Below, piece after piece: positions 24,900-35,782 of a stretch of 64,000 bases of DNA; position 1 is the stretch's first letter, and every line of letters begins with the position of its first letter. The DNA is taken from contig OY755045.1 of the NCBI GenBank assembly GCA_963576565.1, positions 43,170,409 through 43,234,408 on the forward strand. The letters run 5' to 3'. Position numbers and translations under genes: made by a program. This DNA comes from Aspidapion aeneum. Lineage: Eukaryota; Arthropoda; Insecta; Coleoptera; Brentidae. The notes under the pieces were generated by a model. The model searched no databases, was not told where the DNA came from, and was given only the letters and a program-made list of their open reading frames with translations.

Positions 24900-25530
24900 T
24901 AAAAGCGCTTGATTCCTACACGGTCTCATCGAGAACCGTGAGGAACTGCAGAGACTCGCTGAATACGCTTGGTAGCGCTAATAAGGTGTCATTAGTATGG
25001 ATACCAGGGCATTCTGGGCACGAGGGAAATGAGGCCGCGGACCAGGCAGCGAGGGAATACAATGCTGCTAAATTAACCATATTGGGATGGATGGAGGACA
25101 GCTCCCAACAATACTGGATGAATATACCAGAACTGGCTCACTCTAAAGAGTTCATTAAAGGACCTTGTCAGAAGTAGAAGGTAGCCAGAAATATCATTGG
25201 ACTTACCAGACATGAGATCCGTATAGTGACAGGACTTTTTACGGGTGGGAATAACAGAAGAGACCGAATGTAGACTCTGTATGGAGGATGATGAAACAGT
25301 TAGACATATACTGTGCGAATGTCCGGCTATTGCACGTTTACGTCAAAACACTTTCGGTAAACCTCAGATCGACTCAGAAGATCTGAACAGTGTCTCACCC
25401 AAACTGATAGCTAACCTTTTTGGAGGATTAGGCATACAGTGGTGAGAAACCACTCAAAAGTGAACCACAATAGACCCACTAGTGGTCGCAGTGGAAGGGC
25501 TGCAAGGCCCACTCATATATGAATCATCAA
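24900..25530 (+). mobile_element. 5'-truncated RNase H-bearing LINE, copy 1
   Basis: A 631 bp 3' portion of a non-LTR retrotransposon. It has a 10 bp target-site duplication (24890-24899 and 25531-25540, AACGACAAGT) and a short ATCATC-type tail. It encodes the RNase H end and the cysteine/histidine tail domain described separately. The 3' UTR (GGTCGCAGTGGAAGGGCTGC) is nearly identical to that of the copy at 54764, so they are one subfamily. The clade (I, LOA or R1-like) cannot be fixed without the RT. Confidence 0.85.
24938..25445 (+). pseudogene. LINE RNase H end and zinc-binding tail, disrupted
   Basis: The first part reads VSLVWIPGHSGHEGNEAADQ, the C-terminal motif of the RNase H domain used to remove RNA from the hybrid. 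The second part reads TECRLCMEDDETVRHILCEC, a Cys-x2-Cys-x8-His-x2-Cys arrangement found at the end of such LINE proteins. A stop at 25175 and a shift between 25180 and 25245 separate them. The corresponding second half at 54975-55190 is intact. The protein ends LFGGLGIQW and a stop at 25443. Confidence 0.8.
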
Positions 25531-25639
25531 AACGACAAGTAATGAAAAGTAATGCCAAATAATGAAAAGTAATGAGAAATAATGCGAACCACATTTTGTA
25601 CATGTATTGCACGAGTGAATTCCCCCTCGCCTAGGATTG

Positions 25640-26880
25640 TAGCAGTTAGCACCGTAGATCCTTTAGTAAATACTGGTAAGAGTTGTGTTTTAATAAAATT
25701 TTGTCAGAAATCAAAAAATTTTAAAGATATAAAAATCAAAAAACCAGTTTTCTCTATTTTTCCCGAAAAATTAGGTTATGTAAATAAAAATTTTAAATAA
25801 AAGTTTTTATTGCCTAAGTACAACTTTTGTAATTAACTTTTTTGGATGGGAGATCTAAAAAAAACTATTGTCAACCCCTAAAAGCCATGTCACCCCAAGA
25901 ATCGGATCGAGACTAATTTAATTTTCCTATTGGCTGCAATAGATTTTTTTTTAATTCCAATAGTTTTCGTGATTTTACAAATTTTTCCTTTCCAAACGGT
26001 GTCTGCAGTTGTTTATTTATTCAGTGGTATGAAAGGCTTTCAGTGCACGATTTCCTTGTGTACATTATGGGACGATCTTAAAAGGCAGACGTGATTCCCC
26101 ACTGTTTAGATTTTTAGAAAAAATTCTAAAAGTGAAATAAATATTAAACATAAATATTATTTTTGATTGGGTAATGCTAAGTTTATACAAAATCAAATAA
26201 TAAATTATACAGCAGAAATAATAATAATAATTAATACAACAGAAATAAAGTTGCAAAACGTATAATTTATGCCAAGAGAAAAACATACACTTTCAATACG
26301 TAATTTATACGCGATTTTTCGCCCTTTTGGACTTTTTTCCGTTGGTTTTAAGTCTTAATAATTTTTTTACTTTTTATCCCTGATTCGTAACTTTATATCC
26401 CAGAAATAAAAAGTGCAATTTTTTCCCTAAAATAAGGAAGAAAAAATGCATTTTTCAAAGTTGAAATAAACCCAAAGTTGTGACTTTGCTCTCCATTTTC
26501 CGACTCCGCGCGTGATCAATACATGAAAAATCCACCAAAATTGTTATTTATACGATTTTTCGAGCCCAAACCGAAACCCAAATTCAGAAATACGAGACAT
26601 AATTTAGACTTATATTTGAAAAACTAAAACTAAAACACATTTGGATACTTACAGCCTGTATCGTCCAACGCAGCCAGCAATAATAAATCGACGAAAAACA
26701 TGTAAGAAAAAAAGATGAAAATTAATAATTAAATAATAAATGCGAGTTTACAGCACAGGACAAATGAGGTCTTTTCGTATACCGCTTTTTAGTTCAGGCA
26801 AGATTCGGAAAAATCCACTTTCTAGAAGCATTTTATATTACTTTTTGGCAAATGGGCAATTGACAGGGGCTGAGATATTC
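25640..26880. other. No gene seen
   Basis: AT-rich sequence without recognisable element ends. The phrase TTTTTACTTTTTATCCCTG near 26367 recurs at 61168 and 61210 (TTTTAACTTTTTATCCCTG) together with nearby ATTTTTCGC and CTTTTT words, so part of 26290-26520 is a dispersed repeat also present at 61070-61235. No splice-bounded frame is visible. Confidence 0.4.
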
Positions 26881-26899
26881 AAGATGGCGGCCAAAATGG

Positions 26900-27790
26900 C
26901 GGCGGAATTTTAAATAGGCGCTGGAAAGCCCACATTGTCACAGGTGTACATTCAAAATATATATTTGTATAATTAAAAAATAATAACATATTATTTTTTT
27001 TTTAAATGGCTGCAAAAACCTCCAAAAACCCCCCCAGAGCACCCAAAATCTGAAAGTTTGAGGTTTTTTCAAATTTTCTTAAAAACTAAGCTTCTAAGAG
27101 AAAAATATATAATATACTTTATTGTAGACAATAAAATTCCCTTTTCAACATGGTATAACTTAATAAAGTTAGACTAATAACAAGCTCTCCAGCGGCGTCC
27201 GTTTATTGAAGTAATTAAAAAAAGTTGAAAAAATACCTATGTTTTTTCCAAGATTTATTTAATTTAAAAAAAAACTAATATCTACAGAAAACCATGTATT
27301 ACACTTTGGTATACTCAATAAAATTTTCTTCAAAATGACGTATAGCATGATTAAATCGGTTTTATAAATAAAACTTCAGGGGCATCCGTAAATTAAATTA
27401 ATTTTGAAAAAACAGAATATAAACCATTTTTGTTACACGTTTTATCTAATTTTATCAAAAACTAAGCTTAACATAAAAAAACTTGTTCTACACTTTTTTG
27501 TAGACAGGGAAATTCCCTTTTTAAAAATGTGAAATTCGGTGGGGTTTGACTTATAGCAAACTCTCCAGCGACGTCCGTCAATAGGGGTTATTTCAACAAA
27601 TCATTAAAAAAAAAACATGTTTTTCATACGTTTTATTCAATTTTCTTAAAAACCAAGCTCTTTATCAAAAAATGTGTTCTATACTTCGTCATAGCCAATA
27701 AAATTTCCTTTCAAACGATGTATAACAAAGTGGAAGTTATTTTATATTTACCGCTCCAGTGGTGTTCTTAATTTAAAGAAATTATTTAAG
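26900..27790. repeat. Degenerate tandem repeat of about 195 bp (GGCGTCCGT family)
   Basis: About four diverged units each contain, in order: CTCCAGCGGCGTCCGT, AAAAAACATGTTTTT-like, TTTTCTTAAAAACTAAGCTT, a TACACTTT(A/T)TTGTAGACA segment, and AATTCCCTTTTCAACATG. Copies of the AAGCTT phrase at about 27080, 27265, 27455 and 27650 give a period near 190-195 bp. The same family appears at 11890-12420, 28205-29170 and 59740-60000. Confidence 0.7.
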
Positions 27791-27834
27791 ATCAATCCAA
27801 ACTAATCAATTTTGTGTCTTATTAGCTTTTCGGT

Positions 27835-28195
27835 GGATAATAAAGAGCGGCGGATAAAAACTCGAAAGTACAAAAGGTCGAAAGTACAAAAAGACGAAAA
27901 AATAAGGTCGAAAGTACAAAAGGTCGAAAATACAAAAGGTCGAAAGTACAAAAGGTCGAAAATACAAAAGATCAAAAAACAAAAGGTCGAAAGTTCAAAA
28001 GGTCGAAAGTACAAAAGGTCGAAAGTACAAAAGGTCGAAAGTCCAAAAGATCGAAAGTACAAAAGATCGATAGTCCGGCCGCGGGTCCACATCGACTGGA
28101 CAGGTCAATTCGACTTGATACGGTAAATTTGTATTTTTAATATTTTGTTTTGTCGATTTTTTTTCGATCTTTTGTACTTTCGACCTTTTATGGCT
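27835..28195. mobile_element. Small foldback with GTCGAAAGTACAAAAG array ends
   Basis: Some 13 copies of an 18 bp unit (AAAGTACAAAAGGTCG) run from 27860 to 28070, followed by a G+C-rich spacer. At 28160-28190 there is an inverted single unit (TCGATCTTTTGTACTTTCGA) and then CCTTTTATGGC. The layout, a direct array at one end and its inverse at the other, matches the larger foldbacks at 10549 and 29380. Frames of 96-104 codons across the array on both strands are repeat artefacts. Confidence 0.65.
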
Positions 28196-28204
28196 TCGGC
28201 GGCG

Positions 28205-29170
28205 GGCCCGATAATAAAATGTCCTTTTAAACAGTGTGTCACAAAATGTGACCCATAGTATAGAAAACTCTCCAGGGGCGTCCGTAAATTGCAAAAATTA
28301 CCAAAAAATATTATTTTTGTTACGGGTTTCATTCAATTTCCATCAAAATCTCAATTTCAATTTCAATTATGATTATGCCCCCCCCCCCCAACCGTTGCAT
28401 AAGATTCGCCACTTTATTTTTAGTTCCATATGCTTAAAAAAATAAACAAAAACACCTGTGTCAAAGTTACTACTGTTACTTTCTGCACAAAAATATTGCT
28501 TAGGGGAGGTCATGGCCCCTATGTCCCCTCCCCTTATAACCACCGGTGTTTTTTTGCTTTAAAGAACTTATTTAGATATATCAAAATATCTAATCTAATC
28601 AAAAAACAGTTTATTTTAATTTGGAAACATTTTATTTTAGTAGGTATAAATTACGAACCTTTTTGAAGTATTTATCATAACATTAACCTCACTTTGTAAT
28701 ATATCATTTAAAAAGAAATTGTCTTATCCTCAATAAAGGCACACTTTTTTCTGAAAATCTTAGTTAGAAAAGATATTTAAATATGCAAGATAAACTGATT
28801 ATTTCAGTTATTTTTGAAAATAAGTTTATATTAGTACGCCCCTGAAGCCTTAAATATGGCAGCAACCCGACATTTTAAAAAAGTGTTTAAAAGAAAATGT
28901 TATGTTCTACAATAAAGTATACTACATATTTTTTTCCAAAAAGTGTAGTTTTTGAGAAAATTTTGAAAAACGTATAATAAACATGTTTTTTTTTAAATAA
29001 TCCCAATTTACGTACGCCACTGAAGAGCTACTTGCTTTTCCTAACCTTATTGACCAATACATCGTTGGAAAGGGAATTTTATTCTCCACAAAAAACTGTT
29101 CTTTGCAATTTTTGATAAAAAGATTAGTTTTCGAGAAAATTGCATAAATCTGAAAAAAAAACACGTTTTT
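28205..29170. repeat. GGCGTCCGT-family units, both orientations
   Basis: One unit in the forward sense is seen at 28215-28345 (CTCCAGGGGCGTCCGTAAAT). After a C-run at 28379 and about 350 bases without signal, units in the reverse sense follow at 28700-29165 (CTACAATAAAGTATAC, GTTTTTGAGAAAATTTT, ACGTACGCCACTGAAG). Together with 26900-27790 this gives an inverted arrangement around the small foldback. Noncoding. Confidence 0.55.
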
Positions 29171-29380
29171 GGGGGGGATTTTCTCCGTCCCTGTCGATTT
29201 TTCGAGTTGGCAACAGAGATATTCGGATTCAGCGGGGTCAAATTAGGGGGAAATGGTCTGTTGCCAAAAAGTAATATGATTTGCTTCTAGACCGAAAACG
29301 GAAAGCCTTTTAAAATAATATGCTCTGACTATTTTGGCAACAGTCATTATACAATGACGCTCTTGTACAGCGCGGAATGG

Positions 29381-29502
29381 GACAACTGGGCGCCGCCAAC
29401 TGGGCGCCGCCAACTCGGCGCCGCCAACTGGGCGCCGGGCCAACTCGGCGCCGGGCCAACTCGGCGCCGCCAACTGGGCGCCGGCCAACTCGGCGCCGGA
29501 CT
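29381..29502. repeat. GC-rich terminal array, left end of foldback
   Basis: Eight tandem copies of CAACTSGGCGCCG, 13-15 bp each, vary between CTGGGCGCC and CTCGGCGCC, with GG inserted in two places. It is far richer in G+C than anything else in the window. Each unit holds the palindrome GGCGCC. Confidence 0.9.
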
Positions 29503-29679
29503 AAAAATTTTTTTTTGGATAAAATGTGTGGATGAAAAATAAAATATATTATTTATATAATAACATCTTTAAAAAATCCTTTACGCAATTTTTTACAAGC
29601 TTTTATATTTAGCTTCAGATGTTCTGTCTAACTAACTAACTATCTATCAAATTTTGTGAAGCGTTTTTGACACACTTCC

Positions 29680-30900
29680 CAATATCCGATTTGAATGAAA
29701 TTTGGTACACACGTAGTGGTCCCATGACAATACAACACTAAGAAAAAAATATCCTCCCACCCCTACCCCCGCCCCTTTTATAGAAAATAGTGTTTTTGAC
29801 GCACTTCCCGTTATCCGATTTGGATAAAATTTGGTATACACATAGTGGTCCGATGATAATACAATAAGAAAAAAATATCCTCCCACCCCTACCCCCACCC
29901 CCTTCCATAGAAACATTTGTTTTTGACACACATCCCGTTATCCGATTTAGATGAAATTTGGTATACATATAGTGGTCTGATGACAATACAACATTAAAAA
30001 AAAATATCCTCCCACCTCTACCACCACCCCTTCCATAGAAAATGCGTTTTTGACACCCTTCCCATTATCCGATTTGGATGAAATTTGGTATTCACATAGT
30101 GATCCGATAACAATACAACAATAAAAAAAATCCTACCACTCCTACCCCCACCCTCATCTATAGAAAAATGCGTTTTTGACACACTTCCCATAATACGATT
30201 TGGATGAAATTTGGTATACATATAGTGATCCGATGACAATACAATATTAATAAAAAAATATCCTCCCACCTCTACCCCCACCCCCTTTCATAAAAAAATT
30301 TATTTTTGGATACACTTCCCATTATCCGATTTGGATCAAATTTGGTATACATATAGTGATCCAATGACAATACATTATAAGAAAAAAATATCCTCCCACC
30401 TCTACCCCCACCCCCTTTCATAGAAAAATGAGTTTTAGACACACTTCTTATTATCCGATTTGGATGAAATTTGGTACACACGTAGTAGTCCCATGACAAT
30501 ACAACATTAAGAAAAAAATATCCTCCCACCTCTACCACCACCCCTTCCATAGAAAATGCGTTTTTGACACCCTTCCCATTATCCGATTTGGATGAAATTT
30601 GGTATTCACATAGTGGTCCGATGACAATACAACAATAAAAAAAAATCCTACCACTCCTACCCCCACCCTCATCTATAGAAAAATGCGTTTTTGACACACT
30701 TCCCATAATCCGATTTGGATGAAATTTGGTATACATATAGTGATCCGATGACAATACAATATTAATAAAAAAATATCCTCCCACCTCTACCCCCACCCCC
30801 TTTCATAGAAAAATGTTTTTGACACACTTTCCATTATCCGATTTGGATGAAATTTGGTATTCACATAGTGGTCCGATGACAATACAACATTAAAAAAAAA
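29680..30900. repeat. Array of about ten 128 bp units, left arm
   Basis: Each unit contains TTTTTGACACACTTCCCATT, ATCCGATTTGGATGAAATTT, GGTATACATATAGTGGTCCG, ATGACAATACAAC and a C-rich CCTCCCACCCCTACCCCCAC stretch. Starts of the ATCCGATTT phrase lie near 29686, 29815, 29941, 30067, 30192, 30327, 30455, 30583, 30711 and 30837. A four-unit higher-order period of about 514 bp is visible (30041 onward repeats at 30550 onward). Antisense frames of up to 174 codons stay open because units are close to 129 bases. Confidence 0.85.
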
Positions 30901-31139
30901 ATATAATTTTGACGATGTTATTACGATAAGATATCCGTATCAATTAAATATCACTATTTGCAAGAATCAATCTAGCAGAAAAATGCAGAAGTAAATAAAT
31001 AGAGTTTATTCTAGATTATAATGAAATCGCTGATCGTGAGTTATTTGGAAACTCATTTTTCTATTGGGGGAAGGAGAGGGTGGGGGTAGAGTTAGAAATA
31101 TATTTTTTGTTTGGGCTGTATTGCCATCGGGCCTTTATG

Positions 31140-31627
31140 CATATACCAAATTTTATAAAAGTCATTTGAAGTGAAGTGTGTCAAAAACGCATTTTTCATG
31201 GAAGGGGGTGGGGGGTAGGGGTGGGAGGACATTTTTTCATTATTATTGTATTGTTATCGGACCACTATATGTAAACCAAATTTCATCCAAATCGGATAAT
31301 GGGAAGTGTGTCAAAAACGCATTTTTCCATAGATGAGGGTGGGGGTAGGGGTGGTAGGATTTTTTTTCAATGTTGTATTGTCATCGGACCACTATATGTA
31401 TACCAAATTTCATCCAAATCGGATAATGGGAAGGGTGTCAAAAACGCATTTTCTATGGAAGGGGGGGGGTAGGGGTGGGAGGATATTTTAGCTCACACAT
31501 ATACTATACTATAGTAGTGTGAGCTATGGTGATCCTAATTTTTTCGAGAAAAAAAAAGTTGCTCCGAATTCAAAAATTTTTATATATCTTTGCGTTTCAG
31601 ATGATTTTGAAACTTTTTTGTTGCGCC

Positions 31628-31661
<34 letters not shown>

Positions 31662-31662
31662 A

Positions 31663-31709
<47 letters not shown>

Positions 31710-33480
31710 GTGTCTGTATGTCTGTCTGTAACGACCAACGCGCATAACTCAAAAACCGCTTGGCCGATTTTAATGAAATTTGGTACCTAGGCTGGGTCTT
31801 GGGTCGAGATGGTCCCATTTAAAAATGAACAAAATCCACCGAACACAAACCAAATAAAAGGGTGGGGGAAGATTTCAAAAATTAGAGTTTATGTGAAAAT
31901 ATGGCATGTGTGATATCAAACGAATGGTAATTGAGTCTGCAGTTAAACAAAATACATTTTAATTTATTTAAAAAAAAGGGTGGGGGTATATTTTAAAAAT
32001 TAGAGTTTAAGTGAAAATATGGCGTGTGTGATATCAAACGAAAGGTAATTGAGTCCGGAGTTTAACAAAATACATTTTAGTTTTTGTTTTTCTTTATGGG
32101 TGGGGGTAGATTTCAATAATTTGAGTTTAAGTTAAAACATGGCTTGTATGGTATCAAACAAAAAGTAATTTAGTCTGGAGTTGAATAAAATATATTTCAG
32201 TTTTTAGTTATATTAGCTTACACGTACACTATAACTATAGTACCTAGTGTGAGCTTAGGGGCCCATATATTGGCAGAGTATTTTTCTTAATGTTGTATTG
32301 TCATGGGACCACTACGTGAATACCAAATTTCATCCAAATCGGATAATGGGAAGTGTGTGAAAAACTCATTTTTCTATGAAAGGGGGTGGGGGTAGAGGTG
32401 GGAGGATATTTTTTCTTATTATTGTATTGTCATCGGATCACTATATGTATACCAAATTTCATCCAAATCGGATAATGGAAAGGGTGTCAAAAACGCATTT
32501 TTCAATAGATGAGGGTGGGGGTAGGAGTGGTAGGATTTTTTTTTCAATGTTGTATTGTGATCGAACCACTATATGTATACCAAATTTCATCCAAATCGGA
32601 TAATGGGAAGGGTGTCAAAAACGCATTTTCTATGGAAGGGTGGGGGTAGGGTGGGAGGATATTTTTTTTTAATGTTGTATTGTCATCGGACCACTATGTG
32701 AATACCAAATTTCATTTAAACCGGATAATGGGAAGTGTGTCAAAAACTCATTTTTCTATGAAAGGGGGTGGGGGTAGAGGTGGGAGGATATTTTTTCTTA
32801 TTATTGTATTGTCATCGGATCACTATATGTATACCAAATTTCATCCAAATCGGATAATGGGAAGGGTGTCAAAAACGCATTTTTCAATAGATGAGGGTGG
32901 GGGTAGGAGTGGCAGGATTTTTTTTTCAATGTTGTATTGTCATCGGACCACTATATGTATACCAAATTTCATCCAAATCGGATAATGGGAAGGGTGTCAA
33001 AAACGCATTTTCTATGGAAGGGGTGGGGGTAGGGTGGGAGGATTTTTTTTTAAAATGTTGTATTGTCATCGGACCACTATGTGAATACCAAATTTCATCC
33101 AAACCGGATAATGGGAAGTGTGTCAAAAACTCATTTTTCTATGAAAGGGGGTGGGGGTAGAGGTGGGAGGATATTTTTTTCTTAATATTGTATTGTCATC
33201 GGATCACTATATGTATACCAAATTTCATCCAAATCGGATTACGGGATGTGTGTCAAAAACAAATTTTTCTATAGAAGCGGGTGGGGGTAGGGGTGGGAGG
33301 ATATTTTTTTTTATTGTTGTATTATCATCGGACCACTATGTGTATACCAAATTTTATCCAAATCGGATAACGGGAAGTGTGTCAAAAACACATTTTTCTA
33401 TAGAAGGGGTGGGGGTAGGGTGGGAGGATATTTTTTTCTTAATGTTGTATTGTCATGGGACCACTACGTGTGTCAAAAAC
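31140..33480. repeat. Array of about eleven 128 bp units, right arm
   Basis: These are the same units as at 29680-30900 in reverse orientation (CCAAATTTCATCCAAATCGG at about 31276, 31404, 32324, 32454, 32583, 32707, 32836, 32965, 33090, 33221 and 33349). A three-unit period of about 382 bp is visible between 32376 and 33140. The element at 31490-32278 splits the array. Sense frames of 75-118 codons read outward through two or three units. Confidence 0.85.
31490..32278 (+). mobile_element. AGCTCACAC-hairpin element, copy A
   Basis: A 789 bp element flanked by TATTTT on both sides (31484-31489 and 32279-32284). It starts with a hairpin, AGCTCACAC through to GTGTGAGCT (31490-31526). Near its other end it has a second hairpin with the same arms (AGCTTACAC to GTGTGAGCT), then AGGGGCCCATATATTGGCAG and AG. 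Behind the first hairpin are a (TCTG)n tract at 31628-31728 and the core AACCGCTTGGCCGATTTTAA. Two or three diverged roughly 100 bp units with GGGTGGGGGTA fill the rest. The uninterrupted 128 bp units around it show the empty site. Confidence 0.85.
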
Positions 33481-33635
33481 GCTTCACAAGATTTGATAGA
33501 TAGTTAGTTAGACAGAACATCTGAAGCTAAATAAAAGCTTGTAAAAAATATTGCGTAAAGGATTTTTTAAAGATGTTTTTATATAAATAATATATTTTAT
33601 TTTTCATCTACACATTTTATCAAAAAAAAAAATTT

Positions 33636-33744
33636 AGTCCGGCGCCGAGTTGGCCGGCGCCCAGTTGGCGGCGCCGAGTTGGCCCGGCGCCCAGTGGGCC
33701 CGGCGCCCAGTTGGCGGCGCCGAGTTGGCGGCGCCCAGTTGTCC
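33636..33744. repeat. GC-rich terminal array, right end of foldback
   Basis: The inverse of the array at 29381-29502: seven or eight copies of CGGCGCCSAGTTGG, ending CAGTTGTCC at 33744. The order of the G and C variants differs from the left end, so the two arrays have changed independently since the element formed. Confidence 0.85.
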
Positions 33745-33755
33745 TAGACCGTGTA

Positions 33756-34800
33756 CAGCGTGTCCCATTTTCGATGGGATTAAATGGGAAACTCGGTTAT
33801 TATTAAAGATATTGATATTCTGATTGCACCTTCCCGTGCTCTTTTTTTAAACTATTAAAAATGGTGTAATCAGATTTTTGCTATCTTCTAGTTTCGCTAA
33901 TACAGGAAGTTTTTGAAAAAATTGCATTTTTAATAATCCCTTATATCTCGCTTATTTTGCGAGATGTTTTTATTCTGTAAAAACTTTTCTATGGCAACTT
34001 TTTTAAAGAAAAATAATGACGTTGTCAGTTTTTTTAAATATTTTAGTTTTTGAGATATAGTATTTATCATAAAAAAATTAAATACGGACCTTTTTTTTTC
34101 ACTATGTTGATTGGCTTCATGCTATTATTATCACAAAATAATAAAAATCTAATATTTTTTTTGTTTTAAGATTTAAAAAAATTATTTATTATTAAAAAAA
34201 AAATTAGTCCGAACCTGAAAATTTCCAACATAAATATAAATTAAAAATTGCTAGTTAAACGATTTTTAGTTTAACTGTTTTGATTCTGAGCAAACTAAAA
34301 TGGTTTTACGTTAATTTAAGGATTTATTTGAAACAAAGTCTATGACAAATACAAAAAAAATTACGAATTACAAAAAATAATAACTAATTTTTCTTCAATG
34401 GTATAAATGTTCAAACTGATTGCCATTATGTGTGAGATATTGTTGGTATTTTTGAGCAATTTTTCTTAACGCATTTTGCTTAATAATATTTCTGCCGTTT
34501 AAATATTGGAATTTTGTTGTTTGAATAAAGCAGTCAAAAATATTACATTTTTCAATCTGGATATGGTCGATTTCTAGCCATTTTACAATAATTTTGAGTA
34601 AGCTATTCACAAAAATGACACGTAGAATGACAATGTCAATTCCACGCTTTTGTTTTTCCATGTTGTTCATTTATAAATCTTTTAATTAACGTTTTAAAAC
34701 AGATAAACTAAAAATCGTCCAACTAGTGTGTCTTGCAATTTTTAATTTATATTTACGTTGGAAATTTCCAGGATTGGACAATTTTTTATTTTTTTTTAAT
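33756..34800 (-). mobile_element. Mariner-like foldback element, copy 2, truncated
   Basis: It starts 11 bases after the GC-rich foldback with CAGCGTGTCCCATTTTCGAT behind a TA. It follows copy 1 (22026-23504) in inverted orientation, through the conserved short frame, to about 34800, where similarity stops inside the far arm (TTGGAAATTTCCAGGATTGG). The second terminus is missing. Whether the break is a deletion or the insertion of the sequence beginning near 34800 cannot be decided by eye. Confidence 0.7.
34395..34670 (-). pseudogene. Conserved short frame in mariner-like element, copy 2
   Basis: Ninety-one codons that include KCNIFDCFIQTTKFQYLNGR, NALRKIAQKYQQYLTHNGNQ and FEHLYH before the stop. 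It is the longer and less damaged version of the frame at 22724-22921. The NG-NQFEHL end is reminiscent of the last residues of mariner-type transposases. The first part (IDIVILRVIFVNSLLKIIVK) has no match I can name. No catalytic Asp/Glu motif is present, so any protein would be inactive as a transposase. Confidence 0.4.
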
Positions 34801-35023
34801 CTGTTTATTTACGATGAATGTGTATTTCTCTCGTCTTTTCTGTGTCTATTGCTAGACTAAAGCTAGTAGACTATCATTAAATTTTTATAATAAAAATGTT
34901 ATCAAGGTTGGCACTGACACGGTAAATATAAAGCAATTAAATCTCAAAACGTTGTAGAATGTTTTTTTGGTCTTCCCTGTTTTATTTTTAAAGTTTGGTG
35001 CTCTGCAAAAGCAGCAATATTTT

Positions 35024-35188
35024 AGCTCACACATAAACTATACTATAGTAGTGTGAGCTATGGTGATCCTAATTTTTTCGAGAAAAAAAAAGTTGCTCCG
35101 ATTTTAAAATTTTTTATATATCTTTGCGTTTCAGATGATTTTGAAACTTTTTTGTTGCGCCGTCTGTCTGTCTGTCTGTCTGTCTGTA

Positions 35189-35223
<35 letters not shown>

Positions 35224-35782
35224 ATGTCTGTCTGTAACGACCAACGCGCATAACTCAAAAACCGCTTGGCCGATTTCAATGAAATTTGGTACCTAGGCTG
35301 GGTCTTGGGTCGAGATGGTCCCATTTAAAAATGAACAAAATCCACCGAACACAAACCAAATAAAAGGGTGGGGATAGATTTCAAAAATTAGAGTTTATGT
35401 GAAAATATGGCGTGTGTGATATCAAACGAAAGGTAATTGAGTCTGGAGTTAAACAAAATACATTTTAATTTATTTAAAAAAAAGGGTGGGGGTATATTTC
35501 AAAAATTAGAGTTTAAGTGAAAATATGGCGTGTGTGATATCAAACGAAAGGTAATTAAGTCGGAGTTCAACAAAATACATTTTAGTTTTTGTTCTTTTTA
35601 AGGGTGGGGGTGGATTTCAAAAATTTGAGTTAAGGTCAAAACATGGCTTGTGTGGTATCAAACAAAAGGTAATTTAGTGTGGAGTTGAATAAAATATATT
35701 TCAGTTTTTAGTTATATCAGCTCACACGTACACTATAACTATAGTACCTAGTGTGAGCTTAGGGGCCCATATATTGGCAGAG
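35024..35782 (+). mobile_element. AGCTCACAC-hairpin element, copy B
   Basis: A 759 bp copy flanked by TATTTT at 35018-35023 and 35783-35788. It has the same order as copy A: end hairpin, (TCTG)n tract (35163-35236, shorter than in A), the AACCGCTTGGCCGATTTCAA core, GGGTGGGG-bearing units, second hairpin, GGCAGAG end. Short 66-88 codon frames over the TCTG tract are simple-repeat artefacts. Confidence 0.85.

Larger units (their letters stand above)
24735..25585. repeat. Decamer array, right block, split by a LINE
   Basis: The AATGAAAAGT-type units run from 24735 to 24899 and resume at 25541-25585. The intervening 24900-25530 is a LINE fragment flanked by a 10 bp target duplication, AACGACAAGT. 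The array ends at AATGCGAACC and is followed by GTGAATTCCCCCTCGCCTAGG, the inverted counterpart of the sequence before the left block. Confidence 0.8.
29380..33744. mobile_element. 4.4 kb foldback element with GC-rich ends and array arms
   Basis: The termini are inverted copies starting GGACAACTGGGCGCC. Moving inward, each side has a GC-rich array, then about 190 bp of AT-rich sequence (GATTTGATAGATAGTTAGTT on the right, its inverse on the left), then a long array of roughly 128 bp units in opposite orientation on the two sides. The unique centre is about 30900-31100. A separate element (31490-32278) is inserted in the right arm. No target duplication is seen next to the ends. The only open frames are those running through the repeat units, so it is non-autonomous; the superfamily is unknown. 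Confidence 0.85.

Noticed and set aside
27802..28294. Frames of 96-104 codons on both strands
   Set aside because: They are translations of an 18 bp tandem repeat, whose length is a multiple of three, and carry no information beyond it.
31519..31818. Cys/Val/Ser/Leu-rich and Thr/Asp/Arg/Gln-rich frames
   Set aside because: Pure translation of the TCTG/CAGA microsatellite in the AGCTCACAC element; the same occurs at 35053-35324.
31490..32278. Helitron assignment for the AGCTCACAC element
   Set aside because: Helitrons insert without target duplication and end in CTRR; here TATTTT flanks both sides and the ends are AGCTCACAC and GGCAGAG.
29380..33744. Possible CRISPR-like or LTR structure
   Set aside because: Repeats are contiguous without unique spacers, and the two arms are inverted rather than direct, so neither a CRISPR array nor LTRs fit.
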